From positions 1 to 45,703 of the forward strand of contig CAITOF010000074.1 of the NCBI GenBank assembly GCA_903893945.1: a stretch of 45,703 nucleotides of DNA, in the 5' to 3' direction. The stretch comes from an uncultured Oxalobacteraceae bacterium (GTDB lineage Bacteria > Pseudomonadota > Gammaproteobacteria > Burkholderiales > Burkholderiaceae_D). Positions 35,357 through 42,862 of this stretch are shown one piece after another. The translations under genes were made by a program, and so were the position numbers. Under the pieces are notes generated by a model that was given only the letters and a program-made list of their open reading frames with translations, was not told where the DNA came from and did not search any database. The stretch's first letter is position 1; every line of letters begins with the position of its first letter.

Positions 35357-37263
35357 GAGCTGGCCCCCTTGTCAGTGCCGGGAGCAGGCGCCGGACTGGG
35401 ACCCGAACCCGGAGCCGAGCCAGGAGCCGAACCCGGAGCTGATTTTGCTTTGATCGCATCGCCATAAGGTGTCTGATTCAGCGGTTCGTCATCCGGAATA
35501 TGGGAGCGAAAGGCCTTGAAATCGCCATTAATGTTTGCGTCCCTGACCACAACCGGACGCAGGAAAATCACCAATTCCGATTTGGTGGTACTTTCATTGC
35601 GATAGCTGAACAGGTCGCCGACGTAGGGAATCGAGCTCAGCAATGGCACGCCATCCTTGTTGTTGTTCACCTGATCCTGCATCAATCCGCCCATCACGGC
35701 AACCTGACCGCTCGGAACTTTAAGTATCGATTCCATTTCCCGGCTCTGGATCACCGGGACATTGCTGACGACCGGCGGCACCGCAGTCGACAGGGCCGGG
35801 TTGGGATCCTGCACGTACCCGATAATGCGCGAAATGCTGGGGCGCACGTTCATGGTGATTTCGTCACCGTCGGTAATCTGCGGCGTGACACTCATCACAA
35901 ACCCTACCGGTACCGTATTCAGTGTTGATGTATAGGTCGTCGTGGCCGGTGCGCCGAGCGTGCCCGGCGTGGTGGTCGCCGTGATCGTAAAGTACACATT
36001 GTTGTCGACCACTTTCAGCAAGGCAGTCTGGTTATTCAGAACACTGATCTGGGGGCTTGAAACCACCTTCACTTTACCAAACGATTCCAGTAACTGTATG
36101 GTTGAGGTAATGTTACCCAGCTTGGTGATGCTGGAGAAGTTCGTCACAAACAGTCCGGCACTGGTGCCGGGTGACACGGCGCTGCTCAAGGGGACAGAAT
36201 TTACCTGGCTCTGGTTGAAGCTCAAGGTGTTCGTCGCGCCCGTTTTGAGCAACTGCCAGTTGATGCCTTGCTGGTACTGGTCACTTAACTGCACTTCAAC
36301 CACGGTGGCTTCAATGAACACCTGGCGTTTGGCGCTGGACATGACCAGATCCAGAAATTCCTGGATACGTTCATGTTGCCGGCTGGTTGCGCGTACCGAA
36401 ATCAGGCCGTTTTCCGGGTTGGCAATGACAGAGGCCGCTTCGCGATATGTGGTTCCCCGGTTGGCGTTATTGACATTTCCTGCAAGCGTACTGGTTTGCC
36501 CACCGGTTGCGCCCGGCTGTCCGCTGCCAGATGTTCCGCCCGTCGCATTGGTCGTTACCTCACCGGTCGGGTTTGCATTGGCGCTGTTAATGTCCGTCTG
36601 CATGCCGGTCTGGTTGGACCCGATGGTACCGTTTATGCCCGGTATAACCTTGTCCGTTTCGCGCAGGATATCGGTAATATTTTTGACCAGCGTCGGCCAG
36701 AAATCATTATTCGATTTGTTTTCAACCGCCGTCGTGGAATTGTTGTTGGCGGTGCCGCTACTGCCGGCTGTCGCGCCGGCAGAGGAAATCTGTGTCGCGA
36801 TGGTCACCACTTCAGACGCGTGGCGCGTGATATTCACGTAATCGATCTTGTAATTACGCAAGTAAGGCTTGTCTGGCATGACCAAAAGGTTTGAGCCGTC
36901 CAGTTCGTAGCGCATGTCGACCTGTCTGGCGATGCGCGACAGCAGGTTGGGCAGCGTCTGGTTTAATGCATTCAGGGTCACTTCGCCGGTAATGCCCGGA
37001 TGTATGTCAATATTCACCTTGGCGTCACGCGCCAGGGCAAACAGCAGCGACTGCACAGGCACTTTATAGACGGTCACACTGTAAGTTTCCAGCGCCGCTG
37101 TCGGCTTGGGTGGGCTCAGATTGGTGCTATGTTGTACAGGGTCGGGAATTGTGCCGTTGGCGGGTGGTTGATCTTTAATATGGAGTGTCGACGGTGCCAT
37201 AGGCTTTGTGCCACAAGCGAACAATAAAAAACACAAAGAACCTGCAAGAGCAATTTTTGTCAT
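35353..37263 (-). CDS. mshL: MSHA secretin MshL, outer membrane lipoprotein
   Basis: Secretin of 636 residues. A lipoprotein signal is visible (LCFLLFAC, lipidated Cys at about 17). The periplasmic N domains (around 55-155 and 280-310) are separated by an Asn/Gly/Thr-rich loop (about 165-275) with low complexity. The secretin core carries RQVFIEATVVEVQLSDQYQQG and VPLLSSIPYVGDLF (the family signature), and VFLRP near the end. The C terminus is a repeat of GSAP units. It forms the outer membrane ring through which the pilus exits. It has a candidate promoter of its own upstream. Confidence 0.92.
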   Translation of the reverse strand: MTKIALAGSLCFLLFACGTKPMAPSTLHIKDQPPANGTIPDPVQHSTNLSPPKPTAALETYSVTVYKVPVQSLLFALARDAKVNIDIHPGITGEVTLNALNQTLPNLLSRIARQVDMRYELDGSNLLVMPDKPYLRNYKIDYVNITRHASEVVTIATQISSAGATAGSSGTANNNSTTAVENKSNNDFWPTLVKNITDILRETDKVIPGINGTIGSNQTGMQTDINSANANPTGEVTTNATGGTSGSGQPGATGGQTSTLAGNVNNANRGTTYREAASVIANPENGLISVRATSRQHERIQEFLDLVMSSAKRQVFIEATVVEVQLSDQYQQGINWQLLKTGATNTLSFNQSQVNSVPLSSAVSPGTSAGLFVTNFSSITKLGNITSTIQLLESFGKVKVVSSPQISVLNNQTALLKVVDNNVYFTITATTTPGTLGAPATTTYTSTLNTVPVGFVMSVTPQITDGDEITMNVRPSISRIIGYVQDPNPALSTAVPPVVSNVPVIQSREMESILKVPSGQVAVMGGLMQDQVNNNKDGVPLLSSIPYVGDLFSYRNESTTKSELVIFLRPVVVRDANINGDFKAFRSHIPDDEPLNQTPYGDAIKAKSAPGSAPGSAPGSGPSPAPAPGTDKGASS

Positions 37264-37317
37264 TGGGGAAAGTCGCCTTAATAAGTTTTAGCCCATCAGA
37301 TATATTGCAATACGTTA

Positions 37318-37346
37318 ATCTTATGACAGAATTAATGTTTCGGCAA
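37318..37346 (-). promoter_or_regulatory. Candidate promoter of the mshL operon
   Basis: On the minus strand TTGCCG (37346-37341) and TAAGAT (37323-37318) are 17 nt apart, with AT-rich DNA around them. Each box matches four of six consensus bases. It lies in the 134-nt gap between mshM and mshL, about 55 nt before the mshL start. Confidence 0.4.
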
Positions 37347-37397
37347 ATAAATCTGGCATAAAGCCCCGAATACCCTTCCTGAATGAGACACCTCGAA

Positions 37398-38909
37398 CTA
37401 CGCTTTGCCTATTTCCTTTTTTATACCACCTATGGTCCGCAACTGCGGGCGATAGCCCCATTTCGCCGCAATCTGGTTCAACGTGTTCAGCGCGTCCTCA
37501 CGACTGGCGTAACTGCCAAACACAATGCCGATTCTGGAGGGGTTAGCCTGGGCGGGAGCATACAGGTAGACATCGCGCAAACCCATTTCTGTTTCCATTT
37601 TATTCAGGTAGCGGGCGACATCGCCCTTGTTGCCCGATGTGATCATCGCCAGCTGAATACTGAATTTATCCGCAGGTTGTGAATTTAACCACCGCGCTGT
37701 CAGGGCGATGCGTTCATCGATCGACACGGGCGACCCGTCTGCCTGGCTAGGACTGATCGGCCTGGCTGCAACTGCCTGGGTGACGCCATGGTCAGTTGGC
37801 TGGCTTACCTGCCTGACCGGCGGGTTTGCCACGGCGGCAGCGGATGGGGTTGCCCGACCTGGCGCCGTGGACGCAACAGTCAACGGTTGCGCGGCGGCGG
37901 CCTGTACCGCCACGTCTGGCACCGCTTTGTCGGGCGCCGCATTGTCGGGCGCCGCTTTTACGGGTGTCGGCATTGTCGCGGCGGTGAACCGGTGTATTTT
38001 CGCATATTGCCAGGCGATCACCGAAACCAGTGATAAACAGACAACGACTGCGAGAGCGGTTAGGCGTGCCCCGATACCGAGCTCCAGTCCATAAAGCGCT
38101 TTCCTGGGAAACTCGCTGTCGCGGATTGCCGCCTTCACGTGTCGGCTTTTGATAATGTAGGCGTTGTCGGCATAAGCCGCCAACATGGATTTGTCCGCCA
38201 GTATGCTGACGCGGCGGATAATGCCTTCGGACACCCGGCTGATCAGTCTGAGCGCAGCACGGTCGAAAAGATCGGGTCCCTGATATCCGGCGGAACGCAA
38301 ACGGAACATCAGGTACTCCGGCAGGTTGGCCGGCTTTAATGGCGGAACACTGAAACTGTTGGTAATGCGTTCCCTGAGCTGACGCATACCCGGCGTGTTC
38401 AGATGATCATCGAGCTCGGGTTGGCCAAAAAGCACTATCTGCAGTAATTTGTGGTGCGCCGTTTCAAGATTGGTGAATAACCGAATTTCTTCCAGTGTTT
38501 GCAGCGACATGGCCTGTGCTTCTTCCACCAGCAGTACAACCTGCTTCCCGGCGATATGCTTGTTGACCAGTTCGGTATGCAGCATGCGGATGACTTCATC
38601 GACACGTTTGCCAGTGATAGGTAACTCGAGTTCGCCGGCAATGGCAAAGATTACCTGATCGCTGGTTAGCGTCGGATTGACCAGATAAATGATTTCGATA
38701 TTATCTGGCAGGCGGCTTTCCAGCATGCGGCACAACATGGTTTTACCACACCCGACTTCTCCGGTGACCTTGATAATCCCGTCTCCCTGAAGCACCGCAT
38801 AAATCAGCGCTTCAAGAATTTCTCCGCGCTTGTTTCCCGCAAAAAAAAAGCTGGGATCGGGCGTCATGCCGAAGGGTAGTTTATTTAAACCGAAATGATT
38901 GAGATACAT
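37398..38909 (-). CDS. mshM: MshM-type AAA ATPase with C-terminal SPOR-like domain
   Basis: Protein of 503 residues. Residues 1-270 are an ExeA/GspA/MshM-type AAA ATPase: N-terminal MYLNHFGLNKLPFGMTPDPSF, Walker A GEVGCGKT (50-57), Walker B VVLLVEEA (124-131), and sensor FGQPELDDHL. One membrane segment (about 281-302) is followed by an Ala/Pro-rich linker, and the last 90 residues resemble a peptidoglycan-binding SPOR domain (FSIQLAMITSGNKGDVARYL ... IVFGSYASREDAL). The layout suits a protein that opens or binds peptidoglycan so that the secretin can assemble. It is the first pilus gene and has a good promoter. Confidence 0.88.
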   Translation of the reverse strand: MYLNHFGLNKLPFGMTPDPSFFFAGNKRGEILEALIYAVLQGDGIIKVTGEVGCGKTMLCRMLESRLPDNIEIIYLVNPTLTSDQVIFAIAGELELPITGKRVDEVIRMLHTELVNKHIAGKQVVLLVEEAQAMSLQTLEEIRLFTNLETAHHKLLQIVLFGQPELDDHLNTPGMRQLRERITNSFSVPPLKPANLPEYLMFRLRSAGYQGPDLFDRAALRLISRVSEGIIRRVSILADKSMLAAYADNAYIIKSRHVKAAIRDSEFPRKALYGLELGIGARLTALAVVVCLSLVSVIAWQYAKIHRFTAATMPTPVKAAPDNAAPDKAVPDVAVQAAAAQPLTVASTAPGRATPSAAAVANPPVRQVSQPTDHGVTQAVAARPISPSQADGSPVSIDERIALTARWLNSQPADKFSIQLAMITSGNKGDVARYLNKMETEMGLRDVYLYAPAQANPSRIGIVFGSYASREDALNTLNQIAAKWGYRPQLRTIGGIKKEIGKA

Positions 38910-38957
38910 AGGCCGCAGGTTGGGAAAAACGACGTGACGAGTGGGCGTTACCGCTGG

Positions 38958-38986
38958 ATTATAAACACATCAATCGGAATTATGAA
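38958..38986 (-). promoter_or_regulatory. Sigma70 promoter of mshM
   Basis: On the minus strand TTCATA (38986-38981) and a perfect TATAAT (38963-38958) are 17 nt apart. The transcript would start near 38951, about 40 nt before the mshM ATG. This separates the pilus operon from the ABC ATPase gene upstream. Confidence 0.65.
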
Positions 38987-39052
38987 AAAAGGATGCAACA
39001 CTGTTGGAAATAAGTACTACACCAGGTGTGATGGTCATGACGCCAGTCTGGG

Positions 39053-39778
39053 TCAGGCAATGCATTTCAGATAAGCCTGTTCCAGCGAGCTGGCCTGATA
39101 GTGATGGCGGCACTCGGCAGGGGTGCCAACGAAACGCAACTGACCGTCGTGCATTATCGCCATCCGGTCGCAGATTTCCTCGACGTCAGCCAGTTCGTGC
39201 GAGTTAAAGAACAGCGTACTGCGGTCTTTCCGGATCTCCTGCAAACGGATTTTAAGCAAGGCGCGCGCTTTGGGGTCGAGGCCGCTCATGGGCTCGTCGA
39301 GAACGTATAGTTGTTTGCGTGCCAAAAAACAGGCAGCCAGGCCCAGTTTCTGGGTCATCCCTTTCGAATAGGTATGCACCGGTTTGTTCAATGCAGCACC
39401 GTCGAGGTCCAGGCTGGCCAGCATTGCCACCGCGTCGCGGCTGTTGAACGCGATGTTTTGCAGGGTCAGGCTGTATTTTAAGAAATCGGTACCGGTCAGG
39501 TAATACGGCGGCATAAACCGCTCGGGTAGAAAAACCAGGGGTTTGCGGGCATCCGTGATCTGGTGATTTACACCAAAAATCGTGATTTGTCCGCTGTCGA
39601 CCGCGCAAAAATCGAGCATGCACTTGAGCAAAGTCGTTTTTCCGGCGCCATTCATCCCGACCAATCCAAAAAACTCGCCCGGTTGAATTGTCAGATCGAT
39701 GTTCTGCAAGGCCGGTTTGACGGGTTTCCTGTAATAGGATTTGACTACATGCTGAAATTGAAGCGCGGCGGTCGACAT
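39053..39778 (-). CDS. ABC exporter ATP-binding protein (CcmA/NosF-like)
   Basis: ATPase of 241 residues with Walker A GMNGAGKTT (41-49), an unusual signature SKGMTQKL (138-145) common in ABC-2 exporters, Walker B YVLDEP (158-163) followed by MSGLDPK, and switch histidine in NSHELADVEE. No permease gene is adjacent; the only ABC-2 permease in the window is inside the pilin cluster at 25589. The start codon has no Shine-Dalgarno: it is preceded by three 9-nt repeats. It may be expressed with the bufferin genes upstream (38 nt gap), or with the pilus genes, or from its own signal. Confidence 0.88.
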   Translation of the reverse strand: MSTAALQFQHVVKSYYRKPVKPALQNIDLTIQPGEFFGLVGMNGAGKTTLLKCMLDFCAVDSGQITIFGVNHQITDARKPLVFLPERFMPPYYLTGTDFLKYSLTLQNIAFNSRDAVAMLASLDLDGAALNKPVHTYSKGMTQKLGLAACFLARKQLYVLDEPMSGLDPKARALLKIRLQEIRKDRSTLFFNSHELADVEEICDRMAIMHDGQLRFVGTPAECRHHYQASSLEQAYLKCIA

Positions 39779-39781
39779 GGC

Positions 39782-39808
39782 TAAACGGATTAAGCGGATT
39801 AAACGGAT
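39782..39808 (-). repeat. Three tandem 9-nt repeats before the ABC ATPase gene
   Basis: On the plus strand the units are TAAACGGAT (39782-39790), TAAGCGGAT (39791-39799) and TAAACGGAT (39800-39808), followed by TAA. They fill nearly all of the 37-nt gap between the 98-residue protein stop and the ATPase ATG, so no ribosome binding site is visible there. Confidence 0.85.
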
Positions 39809-39815
39809 TAAATGA

Positions 39816-40112
39816 TTATAAGGGCGGGTGGGCTGCGCGTTCTATCAATGCATGTTCACAGAGTTTGAAACCAAGATACGACAGGACAGCAGCAAACGAT
39901 GTCAATAGTAATTCAATTAACTGTCTTAATCCACCATCCCAGAGTGCCATGATGCCATATTCAATCAGATAACTGGCGTTGGCGGCGACATATTTAACCA
40001 GATCCAGCGATAACAGGCCAAACAGCAGGAACATCACGACCATCAAGAAATAGGTTGTCATGTAATGATGCACCAGCCAGCGAAACAGCCGTGAAGTCTG
40101 CCGGGCGCTCAT
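39816..40112 (-). CDS. Small membrane protein of unknown function in the bufferin operon
   Basis: Protein of 98 residues. I do not recognise a family. Two hydrophobic segments are visible (about 18-38, YFLMVVMFLLFGLLSLDLV, and about 65-85, LIELLLTSFAAVLSYLGF), separated by a polar loop; the N terminus is basic. The ATG overlaps the bufC stop (ATGA), so it is translationally coupled to the maturation gene. It takes the place where many bufferin operons carry a DoxX-type membrane protein, but it is shorter and does not look like DoxX. A role in export, anchoring or metal handling of the peptide is inference. Confidence 0.8.
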   Translation of the reverse strand: MSARQTSRLFRWLVHHYMTTYFLMVVMFLLFGLLSLDLVKYVAANASYLIEYGIMALWDGGLRQLIELLLTSFAAVLSYLGFKLCEHALIERAAHPPL

Positions 40113-40909
40113 GGTGTTGCCGTCATGTTGGTTAACAGGCCGGCTTCAACCCAGATTCGAAGATAGCCGGCAACCGCAGTAGCAGCGTCGTTGGCGCAAT
40201 CCGCCGTGCCAAAGTCGTGGGTCAGCTCACACAAATCGCCAAAGGTGTGTCCGTTTTGGACTGCGTTTAGCAAGTGGGCTTCAACAGGTTCAACGGAACG
40301 CCATTGTGTTTGATGTTCTTTGCGCCAGATGAGCAGATGGTGGGCGAATGCTTCCGGTGCGTCGGTGTCGGCCTGTGGGTCTGCTGTCAGCGCCGCCCAT
40401 AACGGCTCCACATTCCAGGACAGGGCCAGCAGGCGCAGTGTCGGGTGCAGGTCAAACCGGAGCGACGACCAGGCCTCCGCGGGCAGTTGCACAAAATCGG
40501 CGACCTGAAGCGGTTCCGCATCTTCGCCATCAAAGGCGCTGCCCAGCGCCCATTCCATCCTGATCAGATCGTGCAGTGCCGGGTGCGGTACTGCGTCAGG
40601 TTCAGTGTCAATATACTGTTCCAATGCATCGCCAAACCAGCGTATCGACGGCTTTCTGGACGGATAATGTTGCAGATATCCCGCAGCAAGATCGGCAAAC
40701 GCATCGTCGCCGAGTACCAGCGCTAAAATCGGGTAATTTTCTTTCAGTGCCTCACCCAGCCTCTGGCGATAGGCGCTGCCATATATGGACAGTCGGGCAC
40801 TCAGGCCCTGTGGGGTGGGGCGCAACAGGCCGTCGCCCGTAGCGTCACCGGCATCCCCAATGACCGCATTCGCAAACGCCTGCTGCAGATGTGCCAAGGC
40901 GTCGTTCAT
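40109..40909 (-). CDS. bufC: BufC/HvfC-family (DUF2063) partner of the bufferin maturase
   Basis: Protein of 266 residues with the DUF2063 N-terminal domain (LAHLQQAFANAVIGD ... LSIYGSAYRQRLGEALKENYPILALVLGDDAF, about 5-90) and a second helical part in the C-terminal half. The family partners the MNIO enzyme, probably presenting the precursor peptide. I start at the ATG overlapping the bufB stop (GCATGA), with AGGGGAAA upstream; an ATG 21 nt earlier inside bufB is less likely. It is cytoplasmic by lack of a signal. Confidence 0.88.
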   Translation of the reverse strand: MNDALAHLQQAFANAVIGDAGDATGDGLLRPTPQGLSARLSIYGSAYRQRLGEALKENYPILALVLGDDAFADLAAGYLQHYPSRKPSIRWFGDALEQYIDTEPDAVPHPALHDLIRMEWALGSAFDGEDAEPLQVADFVQLPAEAWSSLRFDLHPTLRLLALSWNVEPLWAALTADPQADTDAPEAFAHHLLIWRKEHQTQWRSVEPVEAHLLNAVQNGHTFGDLCELTHDFGTADCANDAATAVAGYLRIWVEAGLLTNMTATP

Positions 40910-41742
40910 GCCACTTTCCCCTGCTGACAAAGCGCTGAACCGGCCGTTTTTCTTACGAGGTCGAGCTCATCGATGAGTTCAGAGAGCGGCGGTATGTTGT
41001 CGTCGCGTTCTATCATGGTGGGCACCCAGCCCAACTGTGCCAGCGTGTAGCGATAAAGATCATAGACCGGAGGCACAATGGGGTGGTCGTGGGTATCAAT
41101 GATGTAATCACCGTGATCTTCATGACCGGCCAGATGAATCTGGATGATGCGATCTGCCGGCATCGCATCTATATAGCGCCGCGCATCAAAGCCATGGTTG
41201 ACTGAACTGACATGCACGTTATTGACATCCAGCAGCAGCTTGCAATCGGCACGTTGAGCCAGTGCGGCGACAAATTCCCATTCCGGCATCTCATCGGCAT
41301 TGAATGCGACATAGGTTGAGGCGTTTTCCAGAGCAATACGCTGCCCCAGAAAATTCTGAACCTGATCAACGCGCTCGACCAGATGTCGAAGCGCAGCTTC
41401 GGTGTTGGGCATCGGTAACAGGTCGTGCAAATTGGTGTGGTCGACGCCGGTCCAGCAAATGTGGTCGGAAATCCAGGCGGGCTGGACCCGGTTTATAAGT
41501 TTTTTTAATTCGGTCAGATAGGTTAAGTTGAGAGGATCGGTACTGCCTATGGACATCGATACGCCGTGCATCACCATAGGATAATCGCGCCGGATCGCAT
41601 CGAGAAAGTGCAGGGGTTTCCCGCCTGGCACCATGTAATTTTCGGAAATGATTTCGAGCCAGTCGATACGCGGCTTCTGTTCCAGAAAATCGTGGTAATG
41701 CACAGGTCGCAAACCGAGACCGAAACCATCAATTTTTGTCAT
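40906..41742 (-). CDS. bufB: MNIO (DUF692) bufferin maturase BufB
   Basis: Protein of 278 residues in the TIM-barrel multinuclear non-heme iron oxidase family (formerly DUF692), near its usual length. Likely metal ligands are H59 (VMHGVSMS), H94 (ISDHICW), E139 (ALENAST), D172 and H177 (LLDVNNVHV), H207 (IHLAGHED), D219/H220 (DTHDHP) and E245 (MIERDD). In studied homologues (MbnB, TglH, ChrH, BufB) such enzymes oxidatively modify cysteines of a ribosomal peptide; in Caulobacter bufferins they make thiooxazole-type heterocycles. It lies 90 nt after bufA and overlaps bufC by 4 nt. Confidence 0.92.
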   Translation of the reverse strand: MTKIDGFGLGLRPVHYHDFLEQKPRIDWLEIISENYMVPGGKPLHFLDAIRRDYPMVMHGVSMSIGSTDPLNLTYLTELKKLINRVQPAWISDHICWTGVDHTNLHDLLPMPNTEAALRHLVERVDQVQNFLGQRIALENASTYVAFNADEMPEWEFVAALAQRADCKLLLDVNNVHVSSVNHGFDARRYIDAMPADRIIQIHLAGHEDHGDYIIDTHDHPIVPPVYDLYRYTLAQLGWVPTMIERDDNIPPLSELIDELDLVRKTAGSALCQQGKVA

Positions 41743-41782
41743 GGGCTTAATTTAACAACACAGAGGCTGAATAACACACCAG

Positions 41783-41818
41783 ACGGCAGGCATCAGGCGT
41801 CTCGCCAGCGCCTGCCGT
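41783..41818 (-). promoter_or_regulatory. Hairpin between bufA and bufB
   Basis: ACGGCAGGC (41783-41791) pairs with GCCTGCCGT (41810-41818), with a further inner GGCG-TCT-CGCC stem. No T-run follows on the transcribed strand, so it is more likely an attenuator or 3' mRNA stabiliser than a full terminator. It could keep bufA transcripts in excess over the enzymes. Confidence 0.65.
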
Positions 41819-41832
41819 TGACCAGTGTCACA

Positions 41833-42093
41833 TTACATAACGACTTTACCGCCGGCTGAAGTGCATTCGGCAGAGCTAGGTTTGCTGATCCAGCCTTGAC
41901 CTTTGCATTTGTTCTGACCTTTACAGGCATTGGTGGCTGACTTGCACTCCGATGTGCCTTTGCAGGAATTGATACCGGCGCAATGCACGGCAGCAGGTGC
42001 ATCAGCAGCCTGTGCAACAGAAATGTTGGCGCCAAAGGCGAAGAATGCAGCAGCTGCTGTAGCAATGGCGACGCCTGTTTTCATATCTCTCAT
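41833..42093 (-). CDS. bufA2: BufA2-type bufferin precursor, six-cysteine copper-chelating RiPP
   Basis: Precursor of 86 residues. Residues about 1-29 are a Sec signal (MRDMKTGVAIATAAAAFF ... VAQA), then a six-cysteine core: C38, C44, C50, C57, C63 and C77. The core follows the family pattern CxxxNSCKG, ECK, ACKGQ, CKGQGW (for example NACKGQNKCKGQGW) seen in BufA2 proteins. In Caulobacter, bufferins are modified on cysteines in the cytoplasm, exported, and bind copper in the periplasm. The ATG has AAGGAG 6 nt upstream; a Met four residues in is less favoured. The modification state here cannot be read from DNA. Confidence 0.93.
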   Translation of the reverse strand: MRDMKTGVAIATAAAAFFAFGANISVAQAADAPAAVHCAGINSCKGTSECKSATNACKGQNKCKGQGWISKPSSAECTSAGGKVVM

Positions 42094-42146
42094 AGTCTAC
42101 TCCTTGATAGGTGGATGGATTTGCCAAACAGCGCTGCGGACGAAAA

Positions 42147-42174
42147 GTTCGGCTCACAATCACTCTCTGGTAAC
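42147..42174 (-). promoter_or_regulatory. ECF-sigma-like promoter before bufA
   Basis: On the minus strand GTTACC (42174-42169) and CGAAC (42151-42147) are 17 nt apart, about 55 nt before the bufA ATG. This resembles the GTAACC-N16-CGAA promoter reported, as I recall it, for Caulobacter SigF, which controls bufferin genes there. One base differs in the -35 box. No ECF sigma gene lies in the window. Confidence 0.45.
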
Positions 42175-42862
42175 GGGTAGTCGTGTCAGCCCACCATTCC
42201 TTACATTCTTTTTTTAAAAAATGTAAAAGGGCAAAAACGCCAGCTCAGGATACGCTCTTCAATAATAAATTACGACGAAAACCACGGTAAAGCGATGCTG
42301 CATTGCGTCAGGGACTGATTTTAAGGGATGCTGAAATTTTAGGCTTTTTATTAAAAGCAATAATAATCAAGGAATTGCAGATACAAACTGGAGCACTGAC
42401 GCCAGTTATCCACAGAAATTGTGCAGAACCTGAAACTATGGTTGTCCTATCGATGGCGCAGTTCGATTGTGTCACTCGGTTGTCATATTAATTCGCTAGA
42501 GTGGGGCTCTCTATTTATTCTTTCCAAAGAGAATTCGCCCGTAATTACCCAATTACGGGCTTTTTTTTACCGGCGCTTTTGCCGGACAACCGGGTTGGGC
42601 GAGGTGTGTTGTTTGTCGCTTACAAACGGGCGGCAACAATCCTCGGTGTAATTTGAATTTAATATTGTGTATACTTTTGCTTTTTCGAGCCACACGCACT
42701 AACTTGTTGAATTAATGACCTAAATTCAATTGCTTGCAATAAAACCATTTCATTTGAATAAAATAGTTTCTTTATTAATACGTCGCTTTTCTCAATTCGT
42801 CACTTGATTTGAACTCTCAATTGTCATATTGTGCAATGCACTAATTACTCCAAGGTATTCAA
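42175..42862. other. Intergenic region between bufA and kup
   Basis: About 690 bp without a credible protein gene; the short open frames lack ribosome binding sites. It holds one perfect DnaA-box sequence (TTATCCACA, 42406-42414), the orphan plus-strand terminator at 42537, a CCGGC-GCTTTT-GCCGG hairpin just after it, and an AT-rich kup upstream region with TATACT at 42670-42675 as possible -10 box. I see no complete -35/-10 pair for kup. Confidence 0.5.
42537..42568 (+). terminator. Strong plus-strand intrinsic terminator with no known gene upstream
   Basis: A perfect 10-bp stem (GCCCGTAATT, 42537-42546, and AATTACGGGC, 42551-42560) with a 4-nt loop is followed by eight T. The reverse orientation has no T-run. 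The nearest plus-strand gene upstream ends at 23911, so it must end a short transcript that begins after about 42200, such as a small RNA. Confidence 0.8.

Noticed and set aside
35394-35445. Repetitive GGAGCC-type DNA near the end of mshL
   Set aside because: It encodes the Gly-Ser-Ala-Pro tail of the secretin, so it is coding low complexity rather than an independent element or CRISPR.
35942-36841. Plus-strand frame of 299 residues rich in Val, Ala and Leu
   Set aside because: Antisense to the mshL secretin gene; its composition is a shadow of the Asn/Thr/Gly-rich secretin codons.
39816-40112. DoxX-family membrane protein as expected in bufferin operons
   Set aside because: The product is only 98 residues with two hydrophobic segments, too short and without the DoxX pattern.
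41793-42065. Alternative minus-strand frame of 90 residues over bufA
   Set aside because: Lacks a ribosome binding site and overlaps the precursor with signal peptide and six-cysteine core.
42303-42491. Short plus-strand frames between bufA and kup
   Set aside because: No ribosome binding site and no recognisable features; a noncoding RNA is the better reading of the terminator there.
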